NCBI GenBank assembly: GCA_910583835.1
Contig: CAJTYM010000012.1
Span: 1-64,000, forward strand
Direction: 5' to 3'
Length of the DNA stretch: 64,000 bases
DNA from: an uncultured Lachnospiraceae bacterium
GTDB taxonomy: Bacteria > Bacillota > Clostridia > Lachnospirales > Lachnospiraceae
Shown here: one piece after another, positions 50,541-59,595 of the stretch
Layout: each line of letters starts with the position of its first letter
Position numbering within the stretch: the first letter of the stretch is position 1
Made by a program: the position numbers and the translations under genes
Notes under the pieces: model-generated
The model's input: the letters and a program-made list of their open reading frames with translations, nothing else
Databases searched by the model: none
Told to the model about the DNA's origin: nothing

Positions 50541-51188
50541 ATGAAATCAATATTAGTTATTGGAATTGGAAGATTTGGCAAACATCTATGCATGGATTTG
50601 GTGAAAAATGGCAATGATGTTATGGCAGTGGATGAAAGGGAGGAGAATCTGGAAGATATCTTATCCCTGGTCACCAGCGCCAAAATTGCAGACTGTACCC
50701 GGGAGGAAGTGCTGCGCAGCTTCGGCGTCAGGAATTTTGATATCTGCTTTGTGTGCATTGGCACGAATTTCCAGAGCAGCCTGGAGATTACCAGCCAGCT
50801 CAAAGAACTGGGCGCGCCGTATGTCATCAGCAAGGCGACCAGGGATATTCAGGCGAAATTCCTGCTCAGGAACGGTGCAGATGAAGTGGTCTACCCGGAC
50901 CGTGACATTGCCAAACGCATGTCCATGAAAGTCAGCGCCAACCACGTGTATGATTATATGGAGGTTGGGGATTACTCTGTTTATGAGATACAGCCGTTGG
51001 AGGAATGGGTAGGAAAGTCCATTAAGGAGACAAATTTCCGGGCAAGGTATAATGCCAATATCCTGGGGATTAAGAGAGAGGGGAAGAGCACGTTGCTGCC
51101 AAGTGCAGATTATGTGTTTAATGCCGATGAGCATCTGATGGTAATTGGAGAGAAAGTCGATATTGACAAACTTGTCAGGCGTCTGTAA
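50541..51188 (+). CDS. TrkA/KtrA-type potassium channel regulator
   Basis: 215 residues: an RCK_N Rossmann domain with GIGRFGKHLC and acidic residue in VDEREEN (nucleotide binding), and an RCK_C domain (about 130-215, IQPLEEWVGKSIKETNFRARYNANILGIKREG). It gates the membrane subunit encoded upstream in response to nucleotides. AGGAGGAA lies directly after the intercistronic repeats. Confidence 0.92.
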   Translation: MKSILVIGIGRFGKHLCMDLVKNGNDVMAVDEREENLEDILSLVTSAKIADCTREEVLRSFGVRNFDICFVCIGTNFQSSLEITSQLKELGAPYVISKATRDIQAKFLLRNGADEVVYPDRDIAKRMSMKVSANHVYDYMEVGDYSVYEIQPLEEWVGKSIKETNFRARYNANILGIKREGKSTLLPSADYVFNADEHLMVIGEKVDIDKLVRRL

Positions 51189-51229
51189 AGCAACAGTGAG
51201 AAAAATATTCTAAGAAAAGAGGAAAATAT

Positions 51230-51913
51230 ATGCCGCAGGGAGACCCAAGACCGGGAGAGAAATATTTACATTTTAAGAATAAGCTGTATCAGGTTCTGAC
51301 GATTGCGCAGCATTCAGAGACGGGAGAGAAGATGGTGATTTACCAGGCTTTGTATGGGACGTTTGAGATTTATGCAAGGCCGTTTTCCATGTTTGTCAGC
51401 CCTGTGGATAAGGAGAAATATCCACAGGCAAAACAGAAATACCGTTTTCAGTGGGTGGAATTTAAAAAGACTGCGAAGCAGGCAGAGCAAAAAGAAGCAA
51501 GCAGGCCGGAACTGTCAGGGAAGAAAGAAGCAAGCGGACCGGAACTGCCAGGGCAAAAAGAAGCAAGCAGACCGGAACTGCCAGGGAAGAAAGAAGCAAG
51601 CGGACCAAAACTGCCAGGGCAGGGAGAAGTATCCACAATGGGTGTGGCAGAGCAAGAGGCAGCCACGCCAGAGCCGGTGAATCCGCCGCTGACTGCCGAG
51701 GAGAAGCTGCTGGCGTTCTTTGATGCCGACACGCTGGAAGAGAAGTATGCGATTCTTGTCGATATGCGGGATGAGGTGACGGACCGCATGATAAACAGCA
51801 TGGCGGTGGTCATGGACGTTGTCATTGAGGAAGGACCGCTCGATTTGCGTTACGAGGAACTGAAAGCATGTCTGCGCACTATGCAGAGGTACGAGTGCAG
51901 CCGTCTGCGGTAA
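51230..51913 (+). CDS. DUF1653 protein with a 12-residue tandem repeat
   Basis: 227 residues. Residues 1-75 form a DUF1653 domain (GEKYLHFKNKLYQVL...YQALYGTFEIYARP), widespread but of unknown function. A linker (about 85-135) consists of near-identical units of 12 residues (EASGPELPGQKE and variants), four times in 36-bp steps at about 51488-51630. The C-terminal part (about 145-227, EEKLLAFFDADTLEEKYAIL) is helical. The repeat length may vary between strains. It converges on the membrane protein gene downstream. Confidence 0.8.
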   Translation: MPQGDPRPGEKYLHFKNKLYQVLTIAQHSETGEKMVIYQALYGTFEIYARPFSMFVSPVDKEKYPQAKQKYRFQWVEFKKTAKQAEQKEASRPELSGKKEASGPELPGQKEASRPELPGKKEASGPKLPGQGEVSTMGVAEQEAATPEPVNPPLTAEEKLLAFFDADTLEEKYAILVDMRDEVTDRMINSMAVVMDVVIEEGPLDLRYEELKACLRTMQRYECSRLR

Positions 51914-51917
51914 TTTC

Positions 51918-53423
51918 TTAAGCCTCCGGCTGCTTGCAGACAGCGTTGCGGTACAGGGCCAGGAATAGGTAGAATAAGGCAATATTCATGGCATTGGGGC
52001 TGTTTACCATTGCTTGCCCCAGATATGCCGTCAGCGGCAGGAAGAATGCTATCCCCCCCTGTTCCCAGCAGCGGGAGCGGATATAAGAAATTATCAGCCA
52101 TAGGAAAACAGAACACCACAGAGCCGCTCCCAGGATACCTGCTGTCAGCAGCCATTGCAGCAATTCATTATGTGCGGTGAGGACAATCAGCGAATAGGAG
52201 GTCAGCCCATCATAATAATAGCCCAGCAATTCAGGTCCCACGCCAATCAACTTGTCTTTGAAGCCTAAATTTTGAAATAGATCCACAGAGGCATTCCAAA
52301 TCTTTCCGCGGTAATTTCCCCAGCTTTCATTATAAGAGCCAAAAAAGTGAAAGAGCAGCGCCAGCAAGGATAGGAACATTGCTGTCTCTAAAAGTATTAC
52401 AATTCTTTTGCACATTCGTTCCGGCATTTTTTTCCATAATGAGGGAAGGATAAAGCAGCAAAGGCAGCCAAGCAGGCAGATAATAAGCGCTGTTCTCCAG
52501 TCCAGGATAACGGAAAAAAGCCCATTGACGGTTTCACGTTTTGCTGCAAATGATGGGAACAGCCCAATCCCTAGTGAACATATGCCACAGGCTAAAATCA
52601 ATGCTCCCAGCCGCTGAATACGTCTGCTTTCTTTGCAGACAAAAGGCAATGCGAAGAATGTGCAGGCCCATATGCCGACAAAGATGCTTTCACTCGCACA
52701 GAGCAGGACATTGATAATGCCAAGAATTAAGGCAATGCCATACAATATCAGGGAATTACGCTCTGTTGACAGCATGAAGAATACAAAAAAGACTGGGAGG
52801 ATCATACACAGGTAGCCAGACAGCCAGTTGACATTCCCCACGGTGGAGACATAGAGATAAAATTGTTTGGGGTCAATATTATCATGGAGCCCTAATACAT
52901 CAATTCCCATGGAGTGTATAACTGTCAGCAGGAATATCAAGATATTTGCTGTCAGAACAAACAGCCATGCGTTTATCCGGAGCCTGTAGTATCTGGACAC
53001 GATGAAGTAAATCAGTATCAGCGTAAGCATGGCGGCAGTTCCTGCATACCAGCCGGCATTTCCCCAGAAAGCTTCGGCGATGTGCCGGGAAAACAGGGCA
53101 GAGACAGACAGGGTCAGTGCAAAACCAAGCAATATGATGTCCAAGCCGTTGAGTTTTGGAACTTTGTTTGCTGCATCCTCCTTTGCGGCGCTGCTTATGC
53201 CATGTCTGCTTTTTTTTGCGCACAGCAAAGAAATGGCAAAGGCTATCGCTGCCGGTAAGGCTGTCATATACAAGGCATGTGCTTTTGCCTGTGTCAGATT
53301 CAGGTATCCGTTTTCCATAAACAGCGGAGTGAAAATAGTGATGCCAAAAAATATAATATTTGCGCTGTACCTTTTCAAAAGGCTGTTCCAGCTCTCATCA
53401 GTATGTTTCATTTTTGTTTTCAT
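51918..53423 (-). CDS. O-antigen ligase / Wzy-like polytopic membrane protein
   Basis: About 501 residues with some twelve hydrophobic helices. A long outer loop before the end contains NLGFKDKLIGVGPELLGYYYDG and TAHNELLQWLLTAGILG, the pattern of the O-antigen ligase/polymerase (Wzy/WaaL) superfamily, which joins lipid-linked glycans. In a Gram-positive host it may act on cell-wall polysaccharide or glycoprotein glycans. The start is ATG 53423; the reading frame is open further upstream but overlaps the hairpin and the preceding gene. No sugar transferases are adjacent, so the substrate is unknown. Confidence 0.8.
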   Translation of the reverse strand: MKTKMKHTDESWNSLLKRYSANIIFFGITIFTPLFMENGYLNLTQAKAHALYMTALPAAIAFAISLLCAKKSRHGISSAAKEDAANKVPKLNGLDIILLGFALTLSVSALFSRHIAEAFWGNAGWYAGTAAMLTLILIYFIVSRYYRLRINAWLFVLTANILIFLLTVIHSMGIDVLGLHDNIDPKQFYLYVSTVGNVNWLSGYLCMILPVFFVFFMLSTERNSLILYGIALILGIINVLLCASESIFVGIWACTFFALPFVCKESRRIQRLGALILACGICSLGIGLFPSFAAKRETVNGLFSVILDWRTALIICLLGCLCCFILPSLWKKMPERMCKRIVILLETAMFLSLLALLFHFFGSYNESWGNYRGKIWNASVDLFQNLGFKDKLIGVGPELLGYYYDGLTSYSLIVLTAHNELLQWLLTAGILGAALWCSVFLWLIISYIRSRCWEQGGIAFFLPLTAYLGQAMVNSPNAMNIALFYLFLALYRNAVCKQPEA

Positions 53424-53446
53424 TCTAACCAACCTTTTGCTTCCAA

Positions 53447-53479
53447 AGAATCCCGGCACAGTCCATGCACCGGGATTTT
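53447..53479 (-). terminator. Hairpin after the Ig-repeat gene
   Basis: Arms AATCCCGG and CCGGGATT on the minus strand, between the stop of the Ig-repeat gene and the start of the membrane protein gene. No long T-run follows, so it may only attenuate. Confidence 0.5.
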
Positions 53480-53485
53480 GGGGGT

Positions 53486-56359
53486 TTATTTCGTTTTTAT
53501 GTTCTTGACCGCGGACCATTTACTGTAGAGTTTTACGTTTTTTCTGCCAACTTTTACATTCTTGTATGTGCGGATTTTCACGTAATATTTTGTCTTTGAT
53601 TTTAATTTTTTGATGGTCTTGGAAGTCGTCTTATAGCTTTTAATAGTGACAATTTTTGTTGCCTTTTTCTGAAATTTCTTATTTGTAGAGTAGCAAAGTT
53701 CATATCCGGTTACCTGTGCTTTCTGCTTCTTCCATGCGGCTTTAAATCCTTTTTTGGTGGCAGATACTTTGGAAAGCGAAGTTTTTTTCGGCAGCATGGT
53801 AAAGGATAAATCCTTGCTTCCGCTGTAGTTGCCCTTGAATGCAACCTTCACCGTGTATTTTCCGACATCCTTGGCAGAGACAGTCTCGGCTTTCTTACCG
53901 TTTAACGTGAAATCGTAATCAGTGCCCGCCCGCAGCTGCTTGCCTGTGCGGTCCTGCACGGTTAAGGCTATGCTTTGTTTCTTCCCATTGTAATCCAGGG
54001 ATGTCTTGGCAAGCTTAATATCGGATATTTTGGGAATGGCGGACGTCTGGGTGTGTCCGCATTTGCTGCAGGTATTGGTGATTGTGCCGTCCGCCGAGGC
54101 GGTAGCCGCTTTCGTCAGTTTGGAGACATAGGTATGGCTTGTGCAGGGCGGGGACGGCTGCTCAGATACTGGGAGCAGCATGAAATACGATTCTTCCATC
54201 CCACCGTTCCAGGAACAGTTTCCTTCCACTGCCTCTTTTCCCATGGTAATGGTAATGGATTTCTTATTTCCCAAATAATCGCCGGAAGTTAAATACCAAA
54301 AGAAACCGCCGGCTGTACCAGTTTTATCCAGTATTTCCAGGGTAACTTTCTCTCCTTCATGGGCGTATGCCACATGAGTGGGGACGCCGTTGATGGTAAA
54401 GTCAAACGAGGACAAATCTAAGTATGGCATGTAAAAAGTGGTTTCGCTGCTGTCTGTGCCATCGGAGATAACACAGATAATAGATTCATTTTTATCAGCT
54501 GCCGTATAAGCGTAGGTGTTTGTATTTGATACGTTGTTATCTCCAATATACCAGGAATAGGTTAATGGTTTGCCGGATTCACTCGAAGCGCTCACTGTCA
54601 GGTTATATTTCTGTCCGTTTCTGGTAGTCATGTTGGTTCCAGGTATACCGTTAATAGAGCATTTGATATCGTAAATCGGTGTGTGTTTCATATAAGAATT
54701 CTGCTGTACCGTATTTCCGTTGTCATCGGAGATAAGGCATACCAATCCGGGTATAATGTCTGCCGCTGTAACTATCTTGCAGCTGAAGGTATCTTCTGTT
54801 TGGTCGGCAATAGGGAAAAACTTATCGTTTTCCATGGTTCCCCATTGATAAGATAACTTTGCGCTAGGCTCTGATACGGCGGACACTTTGAAATGGTAAG
54901 ATTCGCCTATGTGTACCGGGATGGCATTTCCGGACATGACAGTTCCATTTACTGTGAGGGTTGTGCTGGCAATAGGTTTATGGTATAAGTTAAAATTGAA
55001 GGCACAAGTTTCGGATTCATTGGAGATGACACAGTAGATAGTTTCTTCATCTATATCATTGCCCATTGTATATTGATAGGTCTGCCCGGAGCCGATAACA
55101 GAGCCATCCGCGTTCTGCCACTGGTAGGTCAGGGTTTTTCCAGGTTCCGTAATGCCGTTGGCTTTCAGGGTGTAAGAAATTCCTTTGAATACGTTTATAT
55201 GGTTGTATGTGTGTTTTCCATTTACTTCCAACGATGCATCTATCGGCCGCTGGGAAAAACTTATGCTTGAGGAGTCTTTGCAGCCTTTGGTGTCAGAGAT
55301 TTCACAGGTAAGCTCAAATGCTATATCATACTGCAAAAGCTCTTTGGTTGGCGTGAAGGAAAGGACATTGTCTTTTCCTGTCTGCAGTATCATATCGCCA
55401 ATCTTCCATGTATAGGTAAGCGCATTGCCAGTGGCAGAGAATGCTTCTGCCTGGAGCGTGTAGGTGCGGTTCATCTGGAAGTAGCACCAGCTTTGATGCT
55501 TTCCGTTAACGGAGATGTACTGGATTTTAACCGGGGTATAGAACATAGAAAATACGATGGTTTCCGTTTCCGTGCCGGTCCTGACTGCACAGCAGATTTG
55601 CGTCTCTCCGACTGCAGTGTCTGGTTGCGTATAAGTATAGGTATTGCCTATTGCAGGGAGAATATTTTTATTGCCGTCTTTATCGAAAGTGTACCATTCA
55701 TATGTTGGAACTACGTCTCCTTGGCAGTGGGCAATTGCCTCCAGCCTATAAGAACTGCCAGCCTTAGTTGACACGTAATCGGTCCAAACACCATTGATTT
55801 TAGAGTTTATGTCTGTGATATAAGAACGGCAGAAAACAGGCTCATATTCTTCGGTCGTAGCGCTGTCATCATATCCTGCGCACAGGTAGTATGTCGTGCC
55901 GGCAGACAGGGTTGTCCTGATTTTGAATTGTCCATTGCTGCCAGAGTCATCATCGAAATCAAGCTGTTCGTAATATCCAAGCTCGGTATTTTTCGTGTAG
56001 ACAGAGCCAAAAGTATCTAAGTCAGCATTATCTTGGCGGCTGCCCCAGAAAGCATAATCTCCCGTTTCTGTGGGGGTGAACTGATACCAGGTGATTAAAC
56101 TGATGGAACCCAGCTTCCCCTCAGCTGTAATCGTATGTATGTCTTCCTGTTCCAGATAGCTTATGGGAAAGGAGGGCTGTTTGTAATATTCGCCTCTCGC
56201 ATCCCCGCTGGCGCTGGCATGGGCCGTCATAGAGCCATAGAGCGGAAAATCCGGTATCGCAATGCCGGTAAGCAGCAATGCCATTGACAAAAAGAAAGCG
56301 GCAGCACGCTTCCATTTCATCATGTCTTTGAATCTGCTGAAATCTAAATTCGTGTTCAT
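53486..56359 (-). CDS. Large secreted Ig-repeat surface protein with fibronectin-like C-terminus
   Basis: About 957 residues. A signal peptide (hydrophobic AAAFFLSMALLLTGIAI) is followed by a PPC-like beta domain (WYQFTPTETGDYAFWGS...TYYLCAGYDD). Then come about six or seven Ig-like repeats of 80-90 residues with the recurring pattern YxLxxxAxSExxxxLxYxW. A short zinc-ribbon-like CxxC segment (CTSHTY...CSKCGHTQTS) leads to a C-terminal FN3-type domain that is strongly Lys-rich. No enzyme domain is seen, so an adhesion or matrix role is plausible. The start is uncertain between ATG 56371, which abuts GGA, and ATG 56359. It may be co-transcribed with the membrane protein gene. Confidence 0.8.
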   Translation of the reverse strand: MNTNLDFSRFKDMMKWKRAAAFFLSMALLLTGIAIPDFPLYGSMTAHASASGDARGEYYKQPSFPISYLEQEDIHTITAEGKLGSISLITWYQFTPTETGDYAFWGSRQDNADLDTFGSVYTKNTELGYYEQLDFDDDSGSNGQFKIRTTLSAGTTYYLCAGYDDSATTEEYEPVFCRSYITDINSKINGVWTDYVSTKAGSSYRLEAIAHCQGDVVPTYEWYTFDKDGNKNILPAIGNTYTYTQPDTAVGETQICCAVRTGTETETIVFSMFYTPVKIQYISVNGKHQSWCYFQMNRTYTLQAEAFSATGNALTYTWKIGDMILQTGKDNVLSFTPTKELLQYDIAFELTCEISDTKGCKDSSSISFSQRPIDASLEVNGKHTYNHINVFKGISYTLKANGITEPGKTLTYQWQNADGSVIGSGQTYQYTMGNDIDEETIYCVISNESETCAFNFNLYHKPIASTTLTVNGTVMSGNAIPVHIGESYHFKVSAVSEPSAKLSYQWGTMENDKFFPIADQTEDTFSCKIVTAADIIPGLVCLISDDNGNTVQQNSYMKHTPIYDIKCSINGIPGTNMTTRNGQKYNLTVSASSESGKPLTYSWYIGDNNVSNTNTYAYTAADKNESIICVISDGTDSSETTFYMPYLDLSSFDFTINGVPTHVAYAHEGEKVTLEILDKTGTAGGFFWYLTSGDYLGNKKSITITMGKEAVEGNCSWNGGMEESYFMLLPVSEQPSPPCTSHTYVSKLTKAATASADGTITNTCSKCGHTQTSAIPKISDIKLAKTSLDYNGKKQSIALTVQDRTGKQLRAGTDYDFTLNGKKAETVSAKDVGKYTVKVAFKGNYSGSKDLSFTMLPKKTSLSKVSATKKGFKAAWKKQKAQVTGYELCYSTNKKFQKKATKIVTIKSYKTTSKTIKKLKSKTKYYVKIRTYKNVKVGRKNVKLYSKWSAVKNIKTK

Positions 56360-56442
56360 GATACATTTCATTCCTTTCTGGTTGTTTTCTGGTTAAATTT
56401 TATCATATGTAACCTTTTTTTCAAGCATTTTATTATTATTGG

Positions 56443-56468
56443 CAAAGGAGGTTGCCCCTCCTTTTTTT
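56443..56468 (+). terminator. Hairpin with T-run upstream of pyrC
   Basis: AAAGGAGG/CCTCCTTT stem with seven T, on the plus strand. It may protect the pyr operon from read-through. Confidence 0.6.
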
Positions 56469-56480
56469 CTGTGATAGAAT
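56452..56480 (+). promoter_or_regulatory. Possible pyr operon promoter
   Basis: TTGCCC (56452-56457), 17-bp spacer, TAGAAT (56475-56480), overlapping the hairpin at 56443-56468. No PyrR-type anti-terminator was recognised in the 90-nt leader. Confidence 0.45.
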
Positions 56481-56567
56481 AGATTTATAGAAAGAAGGAT
56501 CTGTTTTTGCCGTGGAATCGGGGCAAATCAGCAAGGAATATTCTAACGATTCAGAAAGGATTTTGCT

Positions 56568-57845
56568 ATGTTACTACTTATTCAGAATGGGACGGTAATC
56601 AATCCGGCAGATCAGACAGAGACAGCGGCAGACGTACTTGTGGAGGACGGAATCATTAAGAAGATCGCTCCCAAGCAGAAAGTGAAAGCGGACCGCGTTG
56701 TGGATGCGACAGGCTGTTATGTCATGCCGGGATTTATTGACATGCATGTACATCTGCGTGACCCAGGGCAGGAGCATAAGGAGACCGTGGAGACCGGCGC
56801 TAAGGCGGCAGCGCGCGGCGGTTTTACCACCATTGTAGCCATGCCGAATACGAAACCGGTCGTGGATAATGCGGATGTGGTGCATTATGTCCATAACAAA
56901 GCGAGCGATGTGCGCCTGATTAATATCCTGCAGACAGGGGCAGTTACCAAGGGGCAGCGAGGAGAAGAACTGTCTGACATCGAGGCGATGGTTGAGGCAG
57001 GGATTCCTGCGCTCAGTGAAGACGGCAAGACTGTGATGAACTCCCAGCTTTACCGGGAGGCAATGACGCTTGCCGTCAAGTATGACATTCCAGTGCTAGC
57101 GCACTGTGAAGATGCCAATATGGTGAAAAATGGCGTGGTAAATGCGGACAAGACCATGAAGAAGATGGGCTTTGCGGGGATTTCCAATGCCGTGGAGGAC
57201 GTGATTGTGGCGCGTGACATTATGCTTGCCAAGGATACCGGAGCAGCTTTGCATCTTTGCCATTGCTCTACCAGGGACAGTGTACGGATGATAGAGCTGG
57301 CGAAGAATGAGGGCATCCGTGTGACGGCGGAAGTATGTCCGCATCATTTCTCCCTTACCAGCGCGGATATTCCGGCAGATGATGCTAACTACAAGATGAA
57401 TCCGCCGCTGAGGACCAAGGCGGACGTGGAAGCGCTGCGCAAGGGACTGAAGGATGGCATCATAGATGTGATTGCCACAGACCATGCACCCCACACACCC
57501 ATAGAGAAAGGATTGGGCATTAAGAAAGCGCCTTTTGGCATTGTGGGATTGGAGACGGCGGCAGCTGTCACGATGACGGAATTGGTGGATAAAGGATATC
57601 TGACGATTATGCAGATGGCAGAGAAGATGAGTTATAATCCGGCGAAAATTTTAGGGCTGGACAAAGGCATTGTGGAAGAAGGGAAAGCGGCAGACCTAGT
57701 GGTGTTCCACCCCAAGAAACAGTATGTGATTGACCCGGCTGAATTCAAATCGAAAGGGCGCAATACACCTTTTGCAGGAAAGAAAGTAAAAGGGATGGTC
57801 ATGGCGACTATCGCCAATGGCAGAGTGTTGTATGAGAGGACATAG
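56568..57845 (+). CDS. pyrC: Dihydroorotase
   Basis: Third step of pyrimidine synthesis: cyclises carbamoyl-aspartate to dihydroorotate. 425 residues of the class I zinc type: metal ligands in DMHVHLRDPGQEHKET, later His in LAHCED and in LHLCHCST, and catalytic Asp in ATDHAPHT. First gene of pyrC-pyrF-pyrK-pyrD; the earlier genes (carAB, pyrB) are not in the window. pyrF starts two bases after its stop codon. Confidence 0.95.
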   Translation: MLLLIQNGTVINPADQTETAADVLVEDGIIKKIAPKQKVKADRVVDATGCYVMPGFIDMHVHLRDPGQEHKETVETGAKAAARGGFTTIVAMPNTKPVVDNADVVHYVHNKASDVRLINILQTGAVTKGQRGEELSDIEAMVEAGIPALSEDGKTVMNSQLYREAMTLAVKYDIPVLAHCEDANMVKNGVVNADKTMKKMGFAGISNAVEDVIVARDIMLAKDTGAALHLCHCSTRDSVRMIELAKNEGIRVTAEVCPHHFSLTSADIPADDANYKMNPPLRTKADVEALRKGLKDGIIDVIATDHAPHTPIEKGLGIKKAPFGIVGLETAAAVTMTELVDKGYLTIMQMAEKMSYNPAKILGLDKGIVEEGKAADLVVFHPKKQYVIDPAEFKSKGRNTPFAGKKVKGMVMATIANGRVLYERT

Positions 57846-57847
57846 AG

Positions 57848-58777
57848 ATGATTGATAAACTGGTTGAGATGATTAAAAAGACCCATGCACCGATTGTCGT
57901 GGGTTTGGACCCTATGATGAACTATATCCCAGAGCATATCCAGAAGAAAGCTTTTGCGGAATTTGGCGAGACCTTGGAGGGGGCTGCGGAGGCAATCTGG
58001 CAGTTCAACAAGGAGATTGTGGACTGCACCTATGATTTGATTCCGGCAGTGAAACCACAGATTGCCATGTATGAGCAGTTTGGTATTCCCGGGCTTAAGG
58101 CATTTCAGAAAACGGTCGATTACTGCCACCAGAAAGACCTGGTCGTAATCGGCGATATTAAGCGTGGGGATATTGGCTCTACCTCTGCGGCCTATGCGGC
58201 GGGCCACATCGGAACTGTGAAAGTTGGCAGCAAAGAGTATGTGCCTTTTGGGGAAGATTTTGTGACAGTCAATCCCTATCTGGGTACAGACGGCGTGAGA
58301 CCATTTATAGATGTGTGTAAGGAACAGAAAAAAGGCCTGTTTATTTTGGTCAAGACCTCCAATCCTTCCAGCGGTGAATTTCAGGACAGGCTGATTGACG
58401 GCAGGCCGCTCTATGAACTGGTCGGAGAGAAAGTGGCAGAGTGGGGCAAGGACTGTATGGGTGAAAGCTACAGCTATATCGGGGCTGTGGTAGGAGCGAC
58501 CTACCCGGAGATGGGCAGGATTCTGCGTAAGATTATGCCTAAGAGTTTTATCCTGGTGCCTGGTTACGGTGCCCAAGGCGGCAAAGGTTCGGATTTGGTG
58601 CATTTCTTCAATGAGGATGGATTGGGCGCTATTGTCAATTCTTCCAGGGGTATCATTGCAGCTTATAAGCAGGAGGAGTATGCTCAGTTTGGGGAAGAGC
58701 ATTTTGCGGAAGCTTCCAGGGCGGCTGTGAAGGCTATGGCGGAAGATATCGACAGCGCGCTTAAGGTGAGAGAGTAA
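57848..58777 (+). CDS. pyrF: Orotidine-5'-phosphate decarboxylase (type 2)
   Basis: Last step to UMP. 309 residues, the longer type 2 form. The catalytic Lys-Asp cluster is visible in VVIGDIKRGDIGSTS, with VGLDPMMNYIP near the start and LVPGYGAQGGKGSDL near the phosphate site. It is joined tightly to pyrC. Confidence 0.95.
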   Translation: MIDKLVEMIKKTHAPIVVGLDPMMNYIPEHIQKKAFAEFGETLEGAAEAIWQFNKEIVDCTYDLIPAVKPQIAMYEQFGIPGLKAFQKTVDYCHQKDLVVIGDIKRGDIGSTSAAYAAGHIGTVKVGSKEYVPFGEDFVTVNPYLGTDGVRPFIDVCKEQKKGLFILVKTSNPSSGEFQDRLIDGRPLYELVGEKVAEWGKDCMGESYSYIGAVVGATYPEMGRILRKIMPKSFILVPGYGAQGGKGSDLVHFFNEDGLGAIVNSSRGIIAAYKQEEYAQFGEEHFAEASRAAVKAMAEDIDSALKVRE

Positions 58778-58827
58778 CTTCGCCGCAGACAGCGGGAATA
58801 TAAGGAGAAAAGAATTAGGAGAAGAGT

Positions 58828-59595
58828 ATGGCAGATAAATTTAAGGAACAGGCTGTAATCATCCGGCAGGAAGAAATTTCCTATGGGATTTACAGCATGT
58901 GGCTGAAGACAGATAAGATTGCCGGAAATGCAAAGCCAGGGCAGTTTATTTCCATCTATTGCCATGAGGGAAGCCGGCTGCTGCCCAGGCCTATCAGCAT
59001 TTGTGAAATTGACCGGGCAGACCAGGCGCTGCGCATTGTATACCGTGTGCAAGGCAAGGGGACGGAGGAATTTTCCAAGATGCGCACTGGAGGCAGCGTT
59101 GATATTGTGGGTCCTTTGGGGAATGGTTTTCCCCTCAAAGAAAAAAAAGCATTTCTCATCGGAGGAGGAATCGGCGTACCGCCGATGCTGCAGCTTGCCA
59201 AGGAACTCAAGTGTGAGAAACAGATGATATTAGGTTATCAGGATTCCCTGTTCCTGCAGGAGGAATTTAAGCGGCTGGGCAATCCCTATGTGGCGACTGA
59301 GGACGGCAGTTACGGTACAGAAGGGAATGTCATGGATGCAATCCGTGAGAATGGGCTGGATGCGGAGATAATCTATGCCTGTGGGCCCATGCCTATGCTG
59401 CGGGCAGTGAAAGCCTATGCCAGAGAGAGAAATATAGAATGTTGGGTTTCTCTGGAAGAGAGGATGGCATGTGGGATTGGCGCCTGTCTGGGATGTGTCT
59501 GCAAGTCCAAAGAGCGGGATGGCCATACGAATGTGAACAGCAAGCGAATCTGTAAGGAAGGTCCGGTATTTCGTGCAGAGGAGGTGGAGTTCTGA
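58828..59595 (+). CDS. pyrK: Dihydroorotate dehydrogenase electron-transfer subunit
   Basis: Passes electrons from dihydroorotate dehydrogenase to NAD+. 255 residues of the ferredoxin-reductase type: FAD-binding RPISICEID, NAD-binding GGGIGVPPML, and the 2Fe-2S cysteines in MACGIGACLGCVCK with a later Cys in KRICKEG. The stop overlaps the start of pyrD by one base, matching the obligate partnership. Confidence 0.95.
   Translation: MADKFKEQAVIIRQEEISYGIYSMWLKTDKIAGNAKPGQFISIYCHEGSRLLPRPISICEIDRADQALRIVYRVQGKGTEEFSKMRTGGSVDIVGPLGNGFPLKEKKAFLIGGGIGVPPMLQLAKELKCEKQMILGYQDSLFLQEEFKRLGNPYVATEDGSYGTEGNVMDAIRENGLDAEIIYACGPMPMLRAVKAYARERNIECWVSLEERMACGIGACLGCVCKSKERDGHTNVNSKRICKEGPVFRAEEVEF

Noticed and set aside
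56481..56567. PyrR-controlled attenuator before pyrC
   Set aside because: The leader of about 90 nt has no anti-terminator/terminator pair or PyrR-binding loop that I can recognise; only a promoter-proximal hairpin is present.
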